Numbered from the stretch's first letter, positions 9,911-19,614 are shown. The stretch is DNA of 64,000 bases from Buttiauxella agrestis ATCC 33320 (GCA_024169445.1 JALKFA010000001.1:2418001-2482000); one strand, 5' to 3'. Notes: generated from the sequence alone by a model not told the origin. Numbers and translations are program-made.

Positions 9911-11166
9911 ACGTTGCCTCCCTGAGCATCAAGGATTTTCTGGGCAACATATAATGCGCCCGTCATCGACACGCCAGCCCCGCAACCTTGTTGAATTGGG
10001 TCGTATCCGGCGAGTATTGAACCGATGGCATACAGGTTTTCGACACGCTGGCCGCGAAGTGTTGGCTGGAAATTTTCATCAACGGCAACACCGGCCTGTA
10101 ACCAGGGTTGAGGGCTGAAAAAGTCTTCGTGACACCACTGTTCGCGCCTATCCGGAGCGCGAATATCCAGCCCGAAGATCGGCTCGCGAATCCCGCTAAA
10201 TTTAGCTTCAAGACCGTTGCTGAAAAAACTGCCGCTGGCAAGAATCACATTGTTGGCCCGCAGCGGGACTTCCGCATGATTACGCGTGAAAACCGCGCTG
10301 ACGTTCTGCTGCTCAAATTCAGCGTTCAGCACCGCATCGCCCGGCATCATTATCCCGCCAAGTTGCTGGAAGCGGCGGCGTAGTTGTTGGTGCATCCTCA
10401 TACCGAGCACCGAAGGCGGCAGCGTGGGTAACAGGCGAAGTGCGCAGGGCAACTGGCGGCTGATGGTCTGCCAGGCCTGCGAGTCTTCGCTGCCAAGGCA
10501 GGCGGGTAAAAACAGCGCATCGGTGTTGATGGCCAGCGTTTTAAGCTCGGTAATTAGTAAACGTTGTTGCTCTGGCATATCCAGCACGCGGGCAATGTTG
10601 GCGGCGCGAAATTCACTGGGGTTATTACGCAATGTGTCCAGCGCAGAAAGGGTCAGCTCGGCGGTTCGTACCTCGATATTATTCTGGGCGAGAGAAGCCG
10701 CGACCAGTTCGGGTTGAAAATCGAGAAAACCGGCAATGCCCACCACGGTGATTCGTTGCCACGCCAGTGGCGCGGTGGGGATTTCTTCGGGGCTGAGCCA
10801 CGTAGCGCGTTGCATTCCCAGCGGCGTAACACGCTGATGGTTGTGCTGATAACTGCCTTGCAGCGGGATATGGCAGCGCGCGAGTAGCGCCTCACTTTCT
10901 GCTGCGAAACGGCGAACGTTTTCCGCGCCCATTAAGCTGTACGGGTGTTCTGGCGCTTGTTGTTTCAGAGCATCCAGCGCGTTTAACGGCGAATTCACCG
11001 GGCTGCCATCGGGCAGTTCGGCCAGCAAATCCAGCGAGCCGGATGAAAAATGCAATGCACTTTGCCCACGGCTGATGATGGCACAACGTAGGCCCGCTTC
11101 TGCGAGGCGAATACCGCAGACCAGCCCGGCTAAGCCACCGCCAATAATCAGGCTATCGAATCTCAT
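9907..11166 (-). CDS. glpB: GlpB, anaerobic G3P dehydrogenase subunit B
   Basis: A 419-residue flavoprotein subunit of anaerobic glycerol-3-phosphate dehydrogenase. The nucleotide-binding motif IIGGGLAGLVCGIRL sits at the N-terminus, and the C-terminal LYAIGSILAGYDPIQQGCGAG matches the family. A longer frame runs to 11205, but the ATG at 11166 overlaps the glpA stop in an ATGA, has AGGA upstream, and gives exactly the E. coli length and its MRFD start, so it is the chosen start. It lies between glpA and glpC with four-base overlaps on both sides. Confidence 0.95.
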   Translation of the reverse strand: MRFDSLIIGGGLAGLVCGIRLAEAGLRCAIISRGQSALHFSSGSLDLLAELPDGSPVNSPLNALDALKQQAPEHPYSLMGAENVRRFAAESEALLARCHIPLQGSYQHNHQRVTPLGMQRATWLSPEEIPTAPLAWQRITVVGIAGFLDFQPELVAASLAQNNIEVRTAELTLSALDTLRNNPSEFRAANIARVLDMPEQQRLLITELKTLAINTDALFLPACLGSEDSQAWQTISRQLPCALRLLPTLPPSVLGMRMHQQLRRRFQQLGGIMMPGDAVLNAEFEQQNVSAVFTRNHAEVPLRANNVILASGSFFSNGLEAKFSGIREPIFGLDIRAPDRREQWCHEDFFSPQPWLQAGVAVDENFQPTLRGQRVENLYAIGSILAGYDPIQQGCGAGVSMTGALYVAQKILDAQGGNV

Positions 11167-12794
11167 TGTGGTGTTCCTTTTTTCGATCCATTTTTCAAGC
11201 CGCACAATCCCTGGTAAACCCAGGCGGTGAATTCACTTTCCCGCAGCGCATCATCCCAGGCTATTGGGCGGATACCTTTCCAGCGTTCGTTAAGAAAAAG
11301 AGAAAGTTGATCAAGCGATTGCGCAGGCGTTGAACTGCCAAAGCGTTGTAGTAATCCGGCGGCACGGCAGGCGCACAATTCGCCCTGGCAAGTGCCCATT
11401 CCCACGCGGGTGCGACGGCGTAAATCGCCAAGATTGTTGACGGACAGATGGTTAACCGCATAGTGAACTTCACCTGCGGTCACCGCTTCACATTCGCAAA
11501 CCAGGCTGTTGCTCAGGCGGTCACCTGCCAAAAGTTTCCCTGCGCGGTCACCGTGACGCCAAACGGCAGAACGCCGAATAGTCGGCGGTAATGAAATGAC
11601 TTTTCTGAGCGTCTCTTCTGCTGAGCTTTCGGAACCTGGAAGTGGTGTTGTTGCTGTGGTGCAAGGCTGAAGATTGCCGATTTTTTCACACACCGCGTTG
11701 GTGGCCCATTCCGCCATCAGGCGATAGGTCATCAGCTTGCCGCCAGTAATGGTGATGAACCCTTCCATGCCGTCACGCTTTGCGTGATCAAGCAGCACAA
11801 TTCCGCGGCTGGCATTTCGTCCGGTTGGGTCGTCGTCGCTGGCAACCAGCGGGCGAACGCCAGCGTAGGCACGCAAAATACGGGTTGCGGCAAGTTTGGG
11901 TGACAGCTTTGAACCTTCACGAATCAGGATGTCGACCTCTTGCGGGGTGACCTGCATATTGTCGATTTGGTCATATTCGACAGGCGTTGAGGTGGTGCCA
12001 ATCAGCGAAATGGTATCGCCTGGGACCAAAATATCGGCGTCGGCAGGTTTGCGGCAGCGGTTGATCACCATGTTATTGATGCGATGGCCGAGGATCAGCA
12101 ACGAACCTTTGGCGGGCAGCATTCGCACACGTAAATCGGCATATTCAGCAATGTGTTGCCCCCAGATCCCGGCGGCGTTTACCACTACGCTGGCGTAAAA
12201 ATCGTGATGTTCGCGGGTTTGATGGTTGTAAGCCCGCACTCCACAAACCCGATCGCCGTTGCGGATAAGGCCGGTGACTTCCTGGCCGGTGAGAATTTCG
12301 GCACCGTGTTCTCTGGCATCCAGCATATTGGCGGCGGTCAGACGGAATGGGTCAACTGTGCCATCTGGCACCCTTACTGCGCCAATTAGTTCAGGGTTTA
12401 CCGCGGGTTCTATGCGTAATGCTTCTTGAGGACTGAGTTGCTGTGCATTGATTCCGGCATCCTGGCAGGCGGCAATAAACACGCTCTGCAAGGTTAAATC
12501 ATCTTCAGGAAGGGTGATAAACAGGCCGTCCGTGCGTTCGATACAGTGGCGAGCAATGCGTTTCAGGATGCGGTTTTCTTCAATACATTCCCTGGCCGAT
12601 TCGCTGTCCGTCATGGCGTACCGTGCGCCGCTGTGCAGCAAGCCATGATTACGACCTGTCGCGCCGGTTGCAATGTCGTGCCTTTCCAGCAGCAGGGTTT
12701 GTAACCCACGCCGTGCGCAGTCGCGGGCAATACCCGCGCCCGTAGCGCCTCCGCCAATAATAATCACATCCTGTTCTTTGCATCCCATCGCCAT
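11163..12794 (-). CDS. glpA: GlpA, anaerobic G3P dehydrogenase FAD subunit
   Basis: The 543-residue catalytic FAD subunit that oxidises sn-glycerol 3-phosphate to dihydroxyacetone phosphate when fumarate or another anaerobic acceptor is used. It has the dinucleotide motif DVIIIGGGATGAGIARD, the DAO-family GATGRNHGLLHSGARY stretch, and a C-terminal BFD-like [2Fe-2S] region with CECEAVTAGE and GMGTCQGELCACRAAG. The frame extends to 12866, but the ATG at 12794 is preceded by AGGAG at six bases and matches the E. coli start. First gene of glpABC, divergent from glpTQ. Confidence 0.96.
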   Translation of the reverse strand: MAMGCKEQDVIIIGGGATGAGIARDCARRGLQTLLLERHDIATGATGRNHGLLHSGARYAMTDSESARECIEENRILKRIARHCIERTDGLFITLPEDDLTLQSVFIAACQDAGINAQQLSPQEALRIEPAVNPELIGAVRVPDGTVDPFRLTAANMLDAREHGAEILTGQEVTGLIRNGDRVCGVRAYNHQTREHHDFYASVVVNAAGIWGQHIAEYADLRVRMLPAKGSLLILGHRINNMVINRCRKPADADILVPGDTISLIGTTSTPVEYDQIDNMQVTPQEVDILIREGSKLSPKLAATRILRAYAGVRPLVASDDDPTGRNASRGIVLLDHAKRDGMEGFITITGGKLMTYRLMAEWATNAVCEKIGNLQPCTTATTPLPGSESSAEETLRKVISLPPTIRRSAVWRHGDRAGKLLAGDRLSNSLVCECEAVTAGEVHYAVNHLSVNNLGDLRRRTRVGMGTCQGELCACRAAGLLQRFGSSTPAQSLDQLSLFLNERWKGIRPIAWDDALRESEFTAWVYQGLCGLKNGSKKGTPQ

Positions 12795-12847
12795 GTTCCG
12801 CTCCTGAAAAATTATCTGGGGACTATTCAGCCACAGATCGAGATGCG

Positions 12848-12867
12848 AATGTTTGATATCGAGCAAA
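12848..12867. promoter_or_regulatory. Candidate GlpR operator (glpA side)
   Basis: AATGTTTGATATCGAGCAAA agrees with the GlpR consensus I recall (WATKYTCGWWAWCGMACATW) at 17 of 20 positions. It lies just upstream of glpA in the shared glpA-glpT control region, which in E. coli carries several GlpR operators. Further partial sites occur nearby around 12907-12925. Confidence 0.55.
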
Positions 12868-12940
12868 TTCGAAAATAAAACGAAAGCAAAGTGTGACGTG
12901 ATGCACCTTTTCGATAGTTTGTAATAAAAATGTAATATGT

Positions 12941-12956
12941 TGTGGGGTGTTTCACA
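12941..12956. promoter_or_regulatory. Candidate CRP site between glpA and glpT
   Basis: TGTGG-N6-TCACA matches the cAMP-CRP consensus TGTGA-N6-TCACA at nine of ten conserved bases. A weaker second site (TGTGA-N6-GCACC) is at 12892-12907. Both are in the divergent control region, fitting catabolite control of both glp operons. Confidence 0.65.
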
Positions 12957-12982
12957 CTAACCTGGTGGGATAATCCTTAACA

Positions 12983-13002
12983 TGCGCTCGCAAAAGAACA
13001 TT
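12983..13002. promoter_or_regulatory. Candidate GlpR operator (glpT side)
   Basis: A second match to the GlpR consensus, about 16 of 20 positions, with the right half GAACATT conserved. It ends about 30 bases before the glpT start and would be placed to block glpTQ transcription. Confidence 0.45.
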
Positions 13003-13033
13003 GCTTGATAAAAAACCTGCCACGGAGGCATTT

Positions 13034-14386
13034 ATGCTGAGCATTTTCAAACCTAGCCCACATCAGCCACGGCTGAAAAGTGAGCATGTCGATCCGACTT
13101 ATCGTCGTCTGCGCTGGCAGATATTCATGGGCATTTTCTTCGGTTACGCCGCTTACTACCTGGTACGTAAAAACTTTACTCTGGCGATGCCGTATCTGGT
13201 GGAGCAGGGCTTCTCGCGCGGTGACCTCGGATTTGCGCTTTCCGGTATTTCTATTGCTTACGGCTTCTCGAAATTTATTATGGGGGCGGTTTCTGACCGC
13301 TCGAATCCGCGTGTTTTCTTACCTGCCGGTTTGATTCTGGCCGCCGCCGTAATGTTATTTATGGGCTTTGTGCCGTGGGCGACATCCAGTATTGCGGTGA
13401 TGTTTGTCCTGCTGTTTTTATGCGGTTGGTTCCAGGGAATGGGCTGGCCGCCGTGCGGGCGTACCATGGTGCACTGGTGGTCTAAAAAAGAGCGTGGGGG
13501 AATTGTTTCCATCTGGAACTGCGCGCATAACGTCGGCGGTGGCTTGCCGCCGCTGCTGTTCTTACTCGGGATGGCGTGGTTTAACGACTGGCATGCGGCA
13601 CTTTATATGCCAGCCTTTGCGGCGATTTTTGTGGCGTTAATCGCTTTTGCGTTAATGCGCGATACGCCGCAATCATGCGGTTTGCCGCCAATCGAAGAAT
13701 ACAAAAATGATTACCCGGACGACTACAACGAAAAAACGGAAGAGGAGCTAACGGCAAAACAGATCTTCATGCAGTACGTTTTCCCCAACCGTCTGCTGTG
13801 GTACATCGCCATTGCTAACGTTTTCGTTTATTTGCTGCGTTACGGCATTCTCGACTGGTCGCCAACCTATCTGAAAGAAGTGAAACACTTCGCGCTGGAT
13901 AAATCCTCCTGGGCCTATTTCCTTTATGAATACGCCGGAATACCTGGCACGCTGCTGTGTGGCTGGATGTCGGACAAAGTGTTCAGAGGCAACCGCGGTG
14001 CTACCGGCGTGTTCTTTATGATTCTGGTGACGATTGCGACCATTGTTTACTGGCTGAACCCGCCGGGAAATCCGGGTGTGGATATGGCGTGTATGATTGT
14101 GATTGGCTTCCTGATCTACGGACCGGTGATGCTGATTGGCCTGCACGCGCTGGAACTGGCACCGAAAAAGGCCGCGGGAACGGCAGCAGGCTTTACTGGC
14201 TTGTTTGGCTATCTCGGTGGTTCGGTGGCCGCGAGTGCCATCGTTGGCTATACCGTAGATTTCTTCGGCTGGGACGGCGGCTTTATGGTGATGATCGGCG
14301 GCAGCATTATGGCCGTGATTCTGTTGTTGGTGGTGATGGTGGGTGAGAACAAACAACACCATAAAAAACTGACAGGGAAAGCATAA
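13034..14386 (+). CDS. glpT: GlpT, glycerol-3-phosphate/phosphate antiporter
   Basis: A 450-residue major-facilitator inner-membrane antiporter that imports sn-glycerol 3-phosphate (and fosfomycin) against phosphate. The sequence is nearly collinear with E. coli Glp[12 protein letters not shown] before helix 1, [15 protein letters not shown] with the substrate-binding arginine, and [19 protein letters not shown]. The frame opens at 13001, but the ATG at 13034 has GGAGG six bases upstream and gives the known MLSIFKP start. The stop shares one base with the glpQ start, so the two are coupled. Confidence 0.97.
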   Translation: MLSIFKPSPHQPRLKSEHVDPTYRRLRWQIFMGIFFGYAAYYLVRKNFTLAMPYLVEQGFSRGDLGFALSGISIAYGFSKFIMGAVSDRSNPRVFLPAGLILAAAVMLFMGFVPWATSSIAVMFVLLFLCGWFQGMGWPPCGRTMVHWWSKKERGGIVSIWNCAHNVGGGLPPLLFLLGMAWFNDWHAALYMPAFAAIFVALIAFALMRDTPQSCGLPPIEEYKNDYPDDYNEKTEEELTAKQIFMQYVFPNRLLWYIAIANVFVYLLRYGILDWSPTYLKEVKHFALDKSSWAYFLYEYAGIPGTLLCGWMSDKVFRGNRGATGVFFMILVTIATIVYWLNPPGNPGVDMACMIVIGFLIYGPVMLIGLHALELAPKKAAGTAAGFTGLFGYLGGSVAASAIVGYTVDFFGWDGGFMVMIGGSIMAVILLLVVMVGENKQHHKKLTGKA

Positions 14387-15456
14387 TGAAAATCCTGACC
14401 AAATCTATCCTGGTGGGGGCGGTAATGTTTGCTTCCGCCAGCTCCTTTGCCCAGACAACGGACAAAGTGGTGATAGCCCATCGCGGTGCGAGCGGCTATC
14501 TGCCGGAGCACACTTTACCTGCCAAAGCCCTGGCCTATGCTCAAGGGGCTGACTACCTTGAGCAGGATCTGGTGATGACCAAAGACGACAGATTAGTGGT
14601 GCTGCACGACCACTATCTTGATCGGGTCACCGACGTTGCGCAGCGCTTCCCAAATCGGGCGCGTAAAGACGGTCGCTACTACGCCATCGATTTTACCCTC
14701 GACGAAATCAAGTCGCTGAAATTTACCGAAGGTTTTGATGTGGTAGACGGCAAGCAGGTGCAAACCTTCCCTGGTCGTTTCCCGATGGGGAAATCTGATT
14801 TCCGCGTGCATACCTTTGAAGAGGAGATCGAGTTTATCCAGGGCTTGAATCACTCCACAGGGAAAAATATTGGTATTTACCCAGAGATAAAAGCCCCCTG
14901 GTTCCATCATCAGGAAGGAAAAGATATCGCGGCGAAAACGCTTGAGGTGTTGAAGCGTTACGGCTACACCAGCAAGCAGGATAAGGTCTACCTGCAATGC
15001 TTTGATGCCGCTGAACTCAAGCGTATTAAAAACTCACTTGAGCCGAAGCTGGGTATGAATCTTAAGCTGGTTCAGTTGATTGCTTATACGGACTGGAACG
15101 AAACGCAAGAGAAGCAGGCTGACGGCAAGTGGGTCAACTACAGCTATGACTGGATGTTCAAACCTGGAGCCATGAAGCAGATAGCCGAGTATGCGGACGG
15201 TATCGGGCCTGACTATCACATGCTGGTGGCGGAAGGCTCCAGCAAAGGTAATGTTAAGCTAACCGATATGGTCACCCAGGCGCATGTGAACCACCTGACA
15301 GTGCACCCTTATACGGTACGAGCGGACGCGTTACCTGACTATGTCAGTAACGTCGATCAGTTGTTTGACGTGCTGTATAACAAGGCGGGTGTGGATGGGG
15401 TGTTTACCGACTTCCCGGACAAGGGTGTGAAATTCTTGCAGCAGCAGAAGCAGTAA
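14386..15456 (+). CDS. glpQ: GlpQ, periplasmic glycerophosphodiester phosphodiesterase
   Basis: A 356-residue secreted enzyme that hydrolyses glycerophosphodiesters to glycerol 3-phosphate and an alcohol, supplying GlpT. A signal peptide ([22 protein letters not shown]) is followed by VVIAHRGASGYLPEHT, the GDPD motif with the catalytic histidine, then LEQDLVMTKDDRLVVLHD with metal ligands and the second catalytic His. Its ATG overlaps the glpT stop by one base. A bidirectional terminator follows. Confidence 0.97.
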   Translation: MKILTKSILVGAVMFASASSFAQTTDKVVIAHRGASGYLPEHTLPAKALAYAQGADYLEQDLVMTKDDRLVVLHDHYLDRVTDVAQRFPNRARKDGRYYAIDFTLDEIKSLKFTEGFDVVDGKQVQTFPGRFPMGKSDFRVHTFEEEIEFIQGLNHSTGKNIGIYPEIKAPWFHHQEGKDIAAKTLEVLKRYGYTSKQDKVYLQCFDAAELKRIKNSLEPKLGMNLKLVQLIAYTDWNETQEKQADGKWVNYSYDWMFKPGAMKQIAEYADGIGPDYHMLVAEGSSKGNVKLTDMVTQAHVNHLTVHPYTVRADALPDYVSNVDQLFDVLYNKAGVDGVFTDFPDKGVKFLQQQKQ

Positions 15457-15463
15457 ACAAAAG

Positions 15464-15490
15464 AAAAGGGCCGTTAAACGGCCCTTTTTT
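15464..15490. terminator. Bidirectional intrinsic terminator, glpQ / yfaE
   Basis: A perfect GGGCCGTT/AACGGCCC hairpin centred near 15476, with an A-rich tract on the left and a run of six T on the right, so it can terminate glpTQ on the plus strand and nrdAB-yfaE on the minus strand. It overlaps the yfaE stop. Confidence 0.9.
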
Positions 15491-15743
15491 ACATCTCGAT
15501 TTCGATATCGCCCTGCGCTTTGCAGCAGCAGGGGAGAATTTCACCGGGCTGGATAAACGCCAGCGGCTCGCTCAGCCATTTCACTTCACCTGCCACAAGT
15601 TTAATCCTGCAGGAACCGCAATAACCTTCCCGGCACTGATATTCCACGGCGACCTGGTGAGATTCCAGTGTCGCCAGCAGGGAAGGGTATTCTTCTTCAG
15701 AATTGAGCTGCGTTCCGGTGTTCAGTAGCGTAATACGTGCCAT
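15489..15743 (-). CDS. yfaE: YfaE, [2Fe-2S] ferredoxin for NrdB maintenance
   Basis: An 84-residue plant-type ferredoxin. The cluster cysteines are visible as CREGYCGSC (Cys37, 42, 45) plus a CCC at 72-74. In E. coli YfaE supplies electrons to rebuild the diferric-tyrosyl radical cofactor of NrdB. It lies three bases after nrdB on the same strand, consistent with an nrdAB-yfaE operon, and its 3' end runs into the shared terminator with glpQ. Confidence 0.94.
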   Translation of the reverse strand: MARITLLNTGTQLNSEEEYPSLLATLESHQVAVEYQCREGYCGSCRIKLVAGEVKWLSEPLAFIQPGEILPCCCKAQGDIEIEM

Positions 15744-15746
15744 AAC

Positions 15747-16877
15747 TTACAGCTGGAAATTGCTCAGATCGTCAGCATCGACATTAGAATCAATCTGGCC
15801 GACCAGATAAGAGCTGACTTCGACTTCTTGTGGTGCAACCTGCACGTTGTCAGAAACCAGCCACGCGTTGATCCATGGGATTGGGTTAGAACGTGTTTTA
15901 AATGGCAGATCCAGACCGACAGCCTGCATACGGATGTTGGTAATGTAATCAACATACTGGCACAGAATGTCTTTGTTCAGACCGATCATCGAACCGTCGC
16001 GGAACAGGTAGCTTGCCCACTCTTTTTCTTGCTCGGCGGCCAGCACGAACAGGTCGTAACATTCCTGGCGGCATTCCAGAGCGATTTCTGCCATTTCAGG
16101 ATCGTCTTCGCCGGAACGCATCAGGTTCAGCATGTGCTGAGTCCCGGTCAGGTGCAGGGCTTCGTCGCGGGCAATCAGTTTGATGATTTTCGCGTTGCCT
16201 TCCATCAATTCGCGCTCGGCGAAAGCGAAGGAGCAGGCGAAGCTGACATAGAAGCGAATCGCTTCCAGCGCGTTCACACTCATCAGGCACAGATAGAGCT
16301 GGCGTTTCAGGGCGCGCAGATTCACGGTCACGGTTTTACCGTTGACATTGTGCGTGCCTTCACCCAGCAGATGCCAGTAGCTGGTCATCTCAATCAGACG
16401 GTCGTAGTAACCGGAGATATCTTTCGCACGCTTTAAGATTTCCTGGTTGGTGACGATATCGTCAAACACAATCGCTGGATCGTTCACGATGTTACGGATG
16501 ATATGAGTGTAAGAACGCGAGTGAATGGTTTCGGAGAACGCCCACGTTTCAACCCAGGTTTCCAGCTCAGGGATGGAAATCAGCGGCAGCAGCGCCACGT
16601 TCGGGCTACGCCCCTGAATGGAATCCAACAGAGTCTGATATTTCAGGTTGCTGATGAAAATGTGTTTTTCGTGATCCGGCAGCGCCTGGTAGTCGATACG
16701 ATCGCGTGAAACGTCAACTTCTTCCGGACGCCAGAAGAAGGAAAGTTGCTTTTCGATCAGCTTTTCAAAGATGTCATATTTTTGCTGATCGTAGCGTGCC
16801 ACGTTCACTGGCTGACCAAAGAACATTGGCTCAGCGAGTTGATCGTTTTTCGTCTGTGAAAAAGTGGTGTAAGCCAT
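15747..16877 (-). CDS. nrdB: NrdB, class Ia ribonucleotide reductase beta subunit
   Basis: The 376-residue radical-generating subunit of aerobic ribonucleotide reductase. Counting the initiator Met, the diiron ligands Asp85, Glu116 and His119 and the radical Tyr123 (Tyr122 in E. coli numbering) are all present, the last within [15 protein letters not shown]. The C-terminus ends in DDLSNFQL, the tail that binds NrdA. It follows nrdA after 89 bases that contain a REP-like palindrome. Confidence 0.98.
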   Translation of the reverse strand: MAYTTFSQTKNDQLAEPMFFGQPVNVARYDQQKYDIFEKLIEKQLSFFWRPEEVDVSRDRIDYQALPDHEKHIFISNLKYQTLLDSIQGRSPNVALLPLISIPELETWVETWAFSETIHSRSYTHIIRNIVNDPAIVFDDIVTNQEILKRAKDISGYYDRLIEMTSYWHLLGEGTHNVNGKTVTVNLRALKRQLYLCLMSVNALEAIRFYVSFACSFAFAERELMEGNAKIIKLIARDEALHLTGTQHMLNLMRSGEDDPEMAEIALECRQECYDLFVLAAEQEKEWASYLFRDGSMIGLNKDILCQYVDYITNIRMQAVGLDLPFKTRSNPIPWINAWLVSDNVQVAPQEVEVSSYLVGQIDSNVDADDLSNFQL

Positions 16878-16903
16878 TAAATGTGAGTCCTGTGGACTGA
16901 ATT

Positions 16904-16940
16904 TCCCCTCACCCTAACCCTCTCCCTGAGGGAGAGGGAC
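16904..16940. repeat. REP-like palindrome between nrdA and nrdB
   Basis: CCCTCTCCC-TGA-GGGAGAGGG (16918-16938), preceded by CCCTCACCCTAA. It is a perfect nine-base inverted repeat of a family different from the GGTGGAT/GTCGGAT doublets elsewhere in this window. It lies inside the nrdAB transcript and could fold as a stabilising or attenuating hairpin; no T run follows, so it is unlikely to be an intrinsic terminator. Confidence 0.7.
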
Positions 16941-16966
16941 AGAAAGGTGATAAAGGGAAATCCGAA

Positions 16967-19252
16967 TTAGATTTTACATGCGCCGCTTTCGCAGCCATCG
17001 TCCTGGATTGAAGGCGCCAGGTCGTCTTGCGCATCTTCCGCACCGTCGCGGGTGTTCTGATAATAAAGCGTTTTGACACCGAATTTATAGGCGGTGAGCA
17101 AATCTTTGAGCAACTGCTGCATCGGCACTTTACCTGATGGGAAGCGCGTTGGGTCGTAGTTGGTGTTGGCAGAGATCGACTGGTCGATAAACTTCTGCAT
17201 TAAACCAACCAATTGCAGATAACCGTCGTTATTCGGCTGTTCCCACAGCAGCTCATAGTTGTCTTTCAGCAATTCATAATCCGGCACAACCTGGCGCAGG
17301 ATACCGTCTTTTGACGCTTTAATGCTGATATGGCCGCGCGGTGGCTCGATACCGTTGGTGGCGTTAGAAATCTGCGACGAGGTTTCAGACGGCATCAATG
17401 CAGAAAGCGTGGAGTTACGCAGGCCGTGCGTTTTAATCGACTCACGCAGGGTTTCCCAGTCCAGATGCAGCGGCTCGTTGCTGATCACATCCAGATCTTT
17501 CTTGTAGGTGTCGATCGGCAGAATGCCTTTTGCGTATGTAGTTTCGTTGAACCACAGGCAAGGGCCTTGCTCTTTCGCCAGCTCGTTCGAAGCTTTCAGC
17601 AGATAGTACTGAATCGCTTCGAAGGTTTTATGCGTCAGGTTGTTGGCACTGCCATCAGAGTAACGCACACCATTTTTCGCCAGGTAGTAAGCGAAGTTAA
17701 TCACGCCGACACCCAGAGTACGACGACCCATTGCGCCACGTTTCGCGGCAACGATTGGGTAATCCTGGTAATCCAGCAGCGCATCCAGAGCACGTACCGC
17801 CAGAATCGCCAGCTCTTCCAGCTCATCGAGGCTTTCGATAGCGCCAAGGTTGAATGCAGACAACGTACACAGTGCGATTTCACCGTCTTCGTCGTTGATG
17901 TCATTCATCGGTTTGGTCGGCAGTGCGATTTCCAGGCACAGGTTAGACTGGCGAACTGGTGCGATAGCCGGATCAAATGGGCTATGGGTGTTGCAGTGGT
18001 CAACGTTCTGAATATAGATACGGCCAGTAGAAGCACGTTCCTGCATCATCAGCGAGAACAGCTCAACGGCTTTCACACGTTGCTTGCGAATGCTGTCGTC
18101 TTTTTCGTATTTGGTGTACAGCTGCTCAAACTTTTCCTGATCGGCAAAGAAGGCATCGTACAGGCCTGGAACGTCAGACGGGCTGAACAGGGTGATGTCT
18201 TCACCTTTCAACAAACGGGTGTACATCAGTTTGTTGATTTGCACACCGTAATCCATATGGCGCACACGGTTACCTTCAACACCACGGTTGTTTTTCAGTA
18301 CCAACAGGCTTTCTACTTCCAGATGCCACATTGGATAGAACAACGTGGCCGCACCGCCACGCACTCCGCCTTGAGAGCAGGATTTCACTGCGGTCTGGAA
18401 GTGTTTGTAGAACGGAATACAACCAGTATGGAATGCTTCACCGCCGCGAATTGGGCTGCCCAGCGCACGAATGCGACCGGCGTTGATGCCGATACCAGCA
18501 CGTTGGGAAACATACTTCACAATTGCGCTGGAAGTGGCGTTGATGGAGTCCAGGCTGTCGCCACACTCGATCAGTACGCAAGAGCTGAACTGGCGAGTTG
18601 GGGTACGCACGCCAGACATAATCGGCGTAGGCAGAGAAATTTTGAAAGTAGAAACCGCATCGTAAAAACGCTTCACGTAGCTCAGACGAGTTTCACGCGG
18701 ATAGCCTGAGAACAGGCACGCGGCAACCAGAATATAGAGGAACTGGGCGCTTTCGTAGATTTCACCGGTAACACGGTTTTGCACCAAGTATTTGCCTTCG
18801 AGCTGTTTAACAGCGGCGTAGGAGAAGCTCATATCACGGTCATGGTCGAGATAATCGTCCATCTGCTTGAACTCTTCTTCCGTGTAGTCTTCCAGCAGAT
18901 GTCTATCGTATTTGCCCATCTCAACCATTTTGACGACATGGTTGTACAGCTTAGGTGGCTCGAACTCACCGTAGGCTTTTTTGCGCAGATGGAAAACGGC
19001 CAGGCGTGCAGCCAGATACTGATAATCCGGTGCTTCACGGGAGATTAAATCTGCCGCAGCTTTGATGATGGTTTCATGAATGTCAGAAGTTTTGATGCCG
19101 TCATAAAACTGAATGTGCGAGCGCAGTTCAACCTGTGATACGGATACGTTATTTAAGCCTTCGGCGGCCCAATCCAGAACTCGGTGGATTTTATCCAGAT
19201 CGATGCGCTCAGTGCGACCGTCACGTTTTGTAACCAGCAGACTCTGATTCAT
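16967..19252 (-). CDS. nrdA: NrdA, class Ia ribonucleotide reductase alpha subunit
   Basis: The 761-residue catalytic subunit that reduces ribonucleoside diphosphates. The N-terminal ATP-cone (VTKRDGRTERIDLDKIHRVL) is intact. Active-site segments include RQFSSCVLIECGD, SNLCLEIALPTKP and LCTLSAFNLG, and the C-terminal redox pair is Cys754/Cys759 in CESGACKI. The frame runs on to 19291, but the ATG at 19252 gives the MNQSLLVTKRDG start and exactly the E. coli length. First gene of nrdAB-yfaE, with DnaA and NrdR sites upstream. Confidence 0.98.
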   Translation of the reverse strand: MNQSLLVTKRDGRTERIDLDKIHRVLDWAAEGLNNVSVSQVELRSHIQFYDGIKTSDIHETIIKAAADLISREAPDYQYLAARLAVFHLRKKAYGEFEPPKLYNHVVKMVEMGKYDRHLLEDYTEEEFKQMDDYLDHDRDMSFSYAAVKQLEGKYLVQNRVTGEIYESAQFLYILVAACLFSGYPRETRLSYVKRFYDAVSTFKISLPTPIMSGVRTPTRQFSSCVLIECGDSLDSINATSSAIVKYVSQRAGIGINAGRIRALGSPIRGGEAFHTGCIPFYKHFQTAVKSCSQGGVRGGAATLFYPMWHLEVESLLVLKNNRGVEGNRVRHMDYGVQINKLMYTRLLKGEDITLFSPSDVPGLYDAFFADQEKFEQLYTKYEKDDSIRKQRVKAVELFSLMMQERASTGRIYIQNVDHCNTHSPFDPAIAPVRQSNLCLEIALPTKPMNDINDEDGEIALCTLSAFNLGAIESLDELEELAILAVRALDALLDYQDYPIVAAKRGAMGRRTLGVGVINFAYYLAKNGVRYSDGSANNLTHKTFEAIQYYLLKASNELAKEQGPCLWFNETTYAKGILPIDTYKKDLDVISNEPLHLDWETLRESIKTHGLRNSTLSALMPSETSSQISNATNGIEPPRGHISIKASKDGILRQVVPDYELLKDNYELLWEQPNNDGYLQLVGLMQKFIDQSISANTNYDPTRFPSGKVPMQQLLKDLLTAYKFGVKTLYYQNTRDGAEDAQDDLAPSIQDDGCESGACKI

Positions 19253-19291
19253 GTGCGTTTGTACCTGTCCGTGAAATGAAAAATGCCCCAT

Positions 19292-19332
19292 TTATCCACA
19301 GTTGGCCTCTTGTGGCTAACCTTGTGGATAAA
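19292..19332. promoter_or_regulatory. Inverted pair of DnaA boxes upstream of nrdA
   Basis: TTATCCACA at 19292-19300 and its reverse complement TGTGGATAA at 19324-19332 are both perfect consensus DnaA boxes, facing each other across 23 bases. They begin 40 bases upstream of the nrdA start. DnaA control of nrdAB is known in E. coli. Confidence 0.85.
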
Positions 19333-19334
19333 TA

Positions 19335-19376
19335 CTACATGTAGGGGGTGGTGGATTACTTGATCACTATATGGTG
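19335..19376. promoter_or_regulatory. Candidate NrdR box pair upstream of nrdA
   Basis: CTACATGTAG (19335-19344) and CTATATGGTG (19367-19376) resemble the NrdR core CWATATATWG. Their centres are 32 bases apart, about three helical turns, the spacing usual for paired NrdR boxes. The first is a perfect palindrome. NrdR represses ribonucleotide reductase genes when dATP is high. Confidence 0.6.
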
Positions 19377-19614
19377 AGTATTCTAGTAACTAATCGCTTG
19401 AGAACAAGTATTGATTTCGAGGAGGAATTGAGGTTGTGACAGGGCTGATTTCGCTAAGTCCACGTCACGTAAGGCTTGTGACAATTGTCAATGGGATGCA
19501 AAAAAAATGATATTTTTGATCGGACGCTGATTTCTTAAACGTCATCCATAATCACCTGGTTTGATATCGCACAATTTTCATAGATTTTACTTATTAAAAA
19601 CCGAACGTTTTGCG

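Noticed and set aside
13748-14362. 204-codon His-rich minus-strand frame opposite glpT
   Set aside because: Antisense to glpT membrane helices; the His-rich composition comes from the reverse of Met/Val codons.
17330-18709. 459-codon plus-strand open frame opposite nrdA
   Set aside because: Antisense to highly conserved nrdA; low-complexity composition, no domains and no ribosome binding site.
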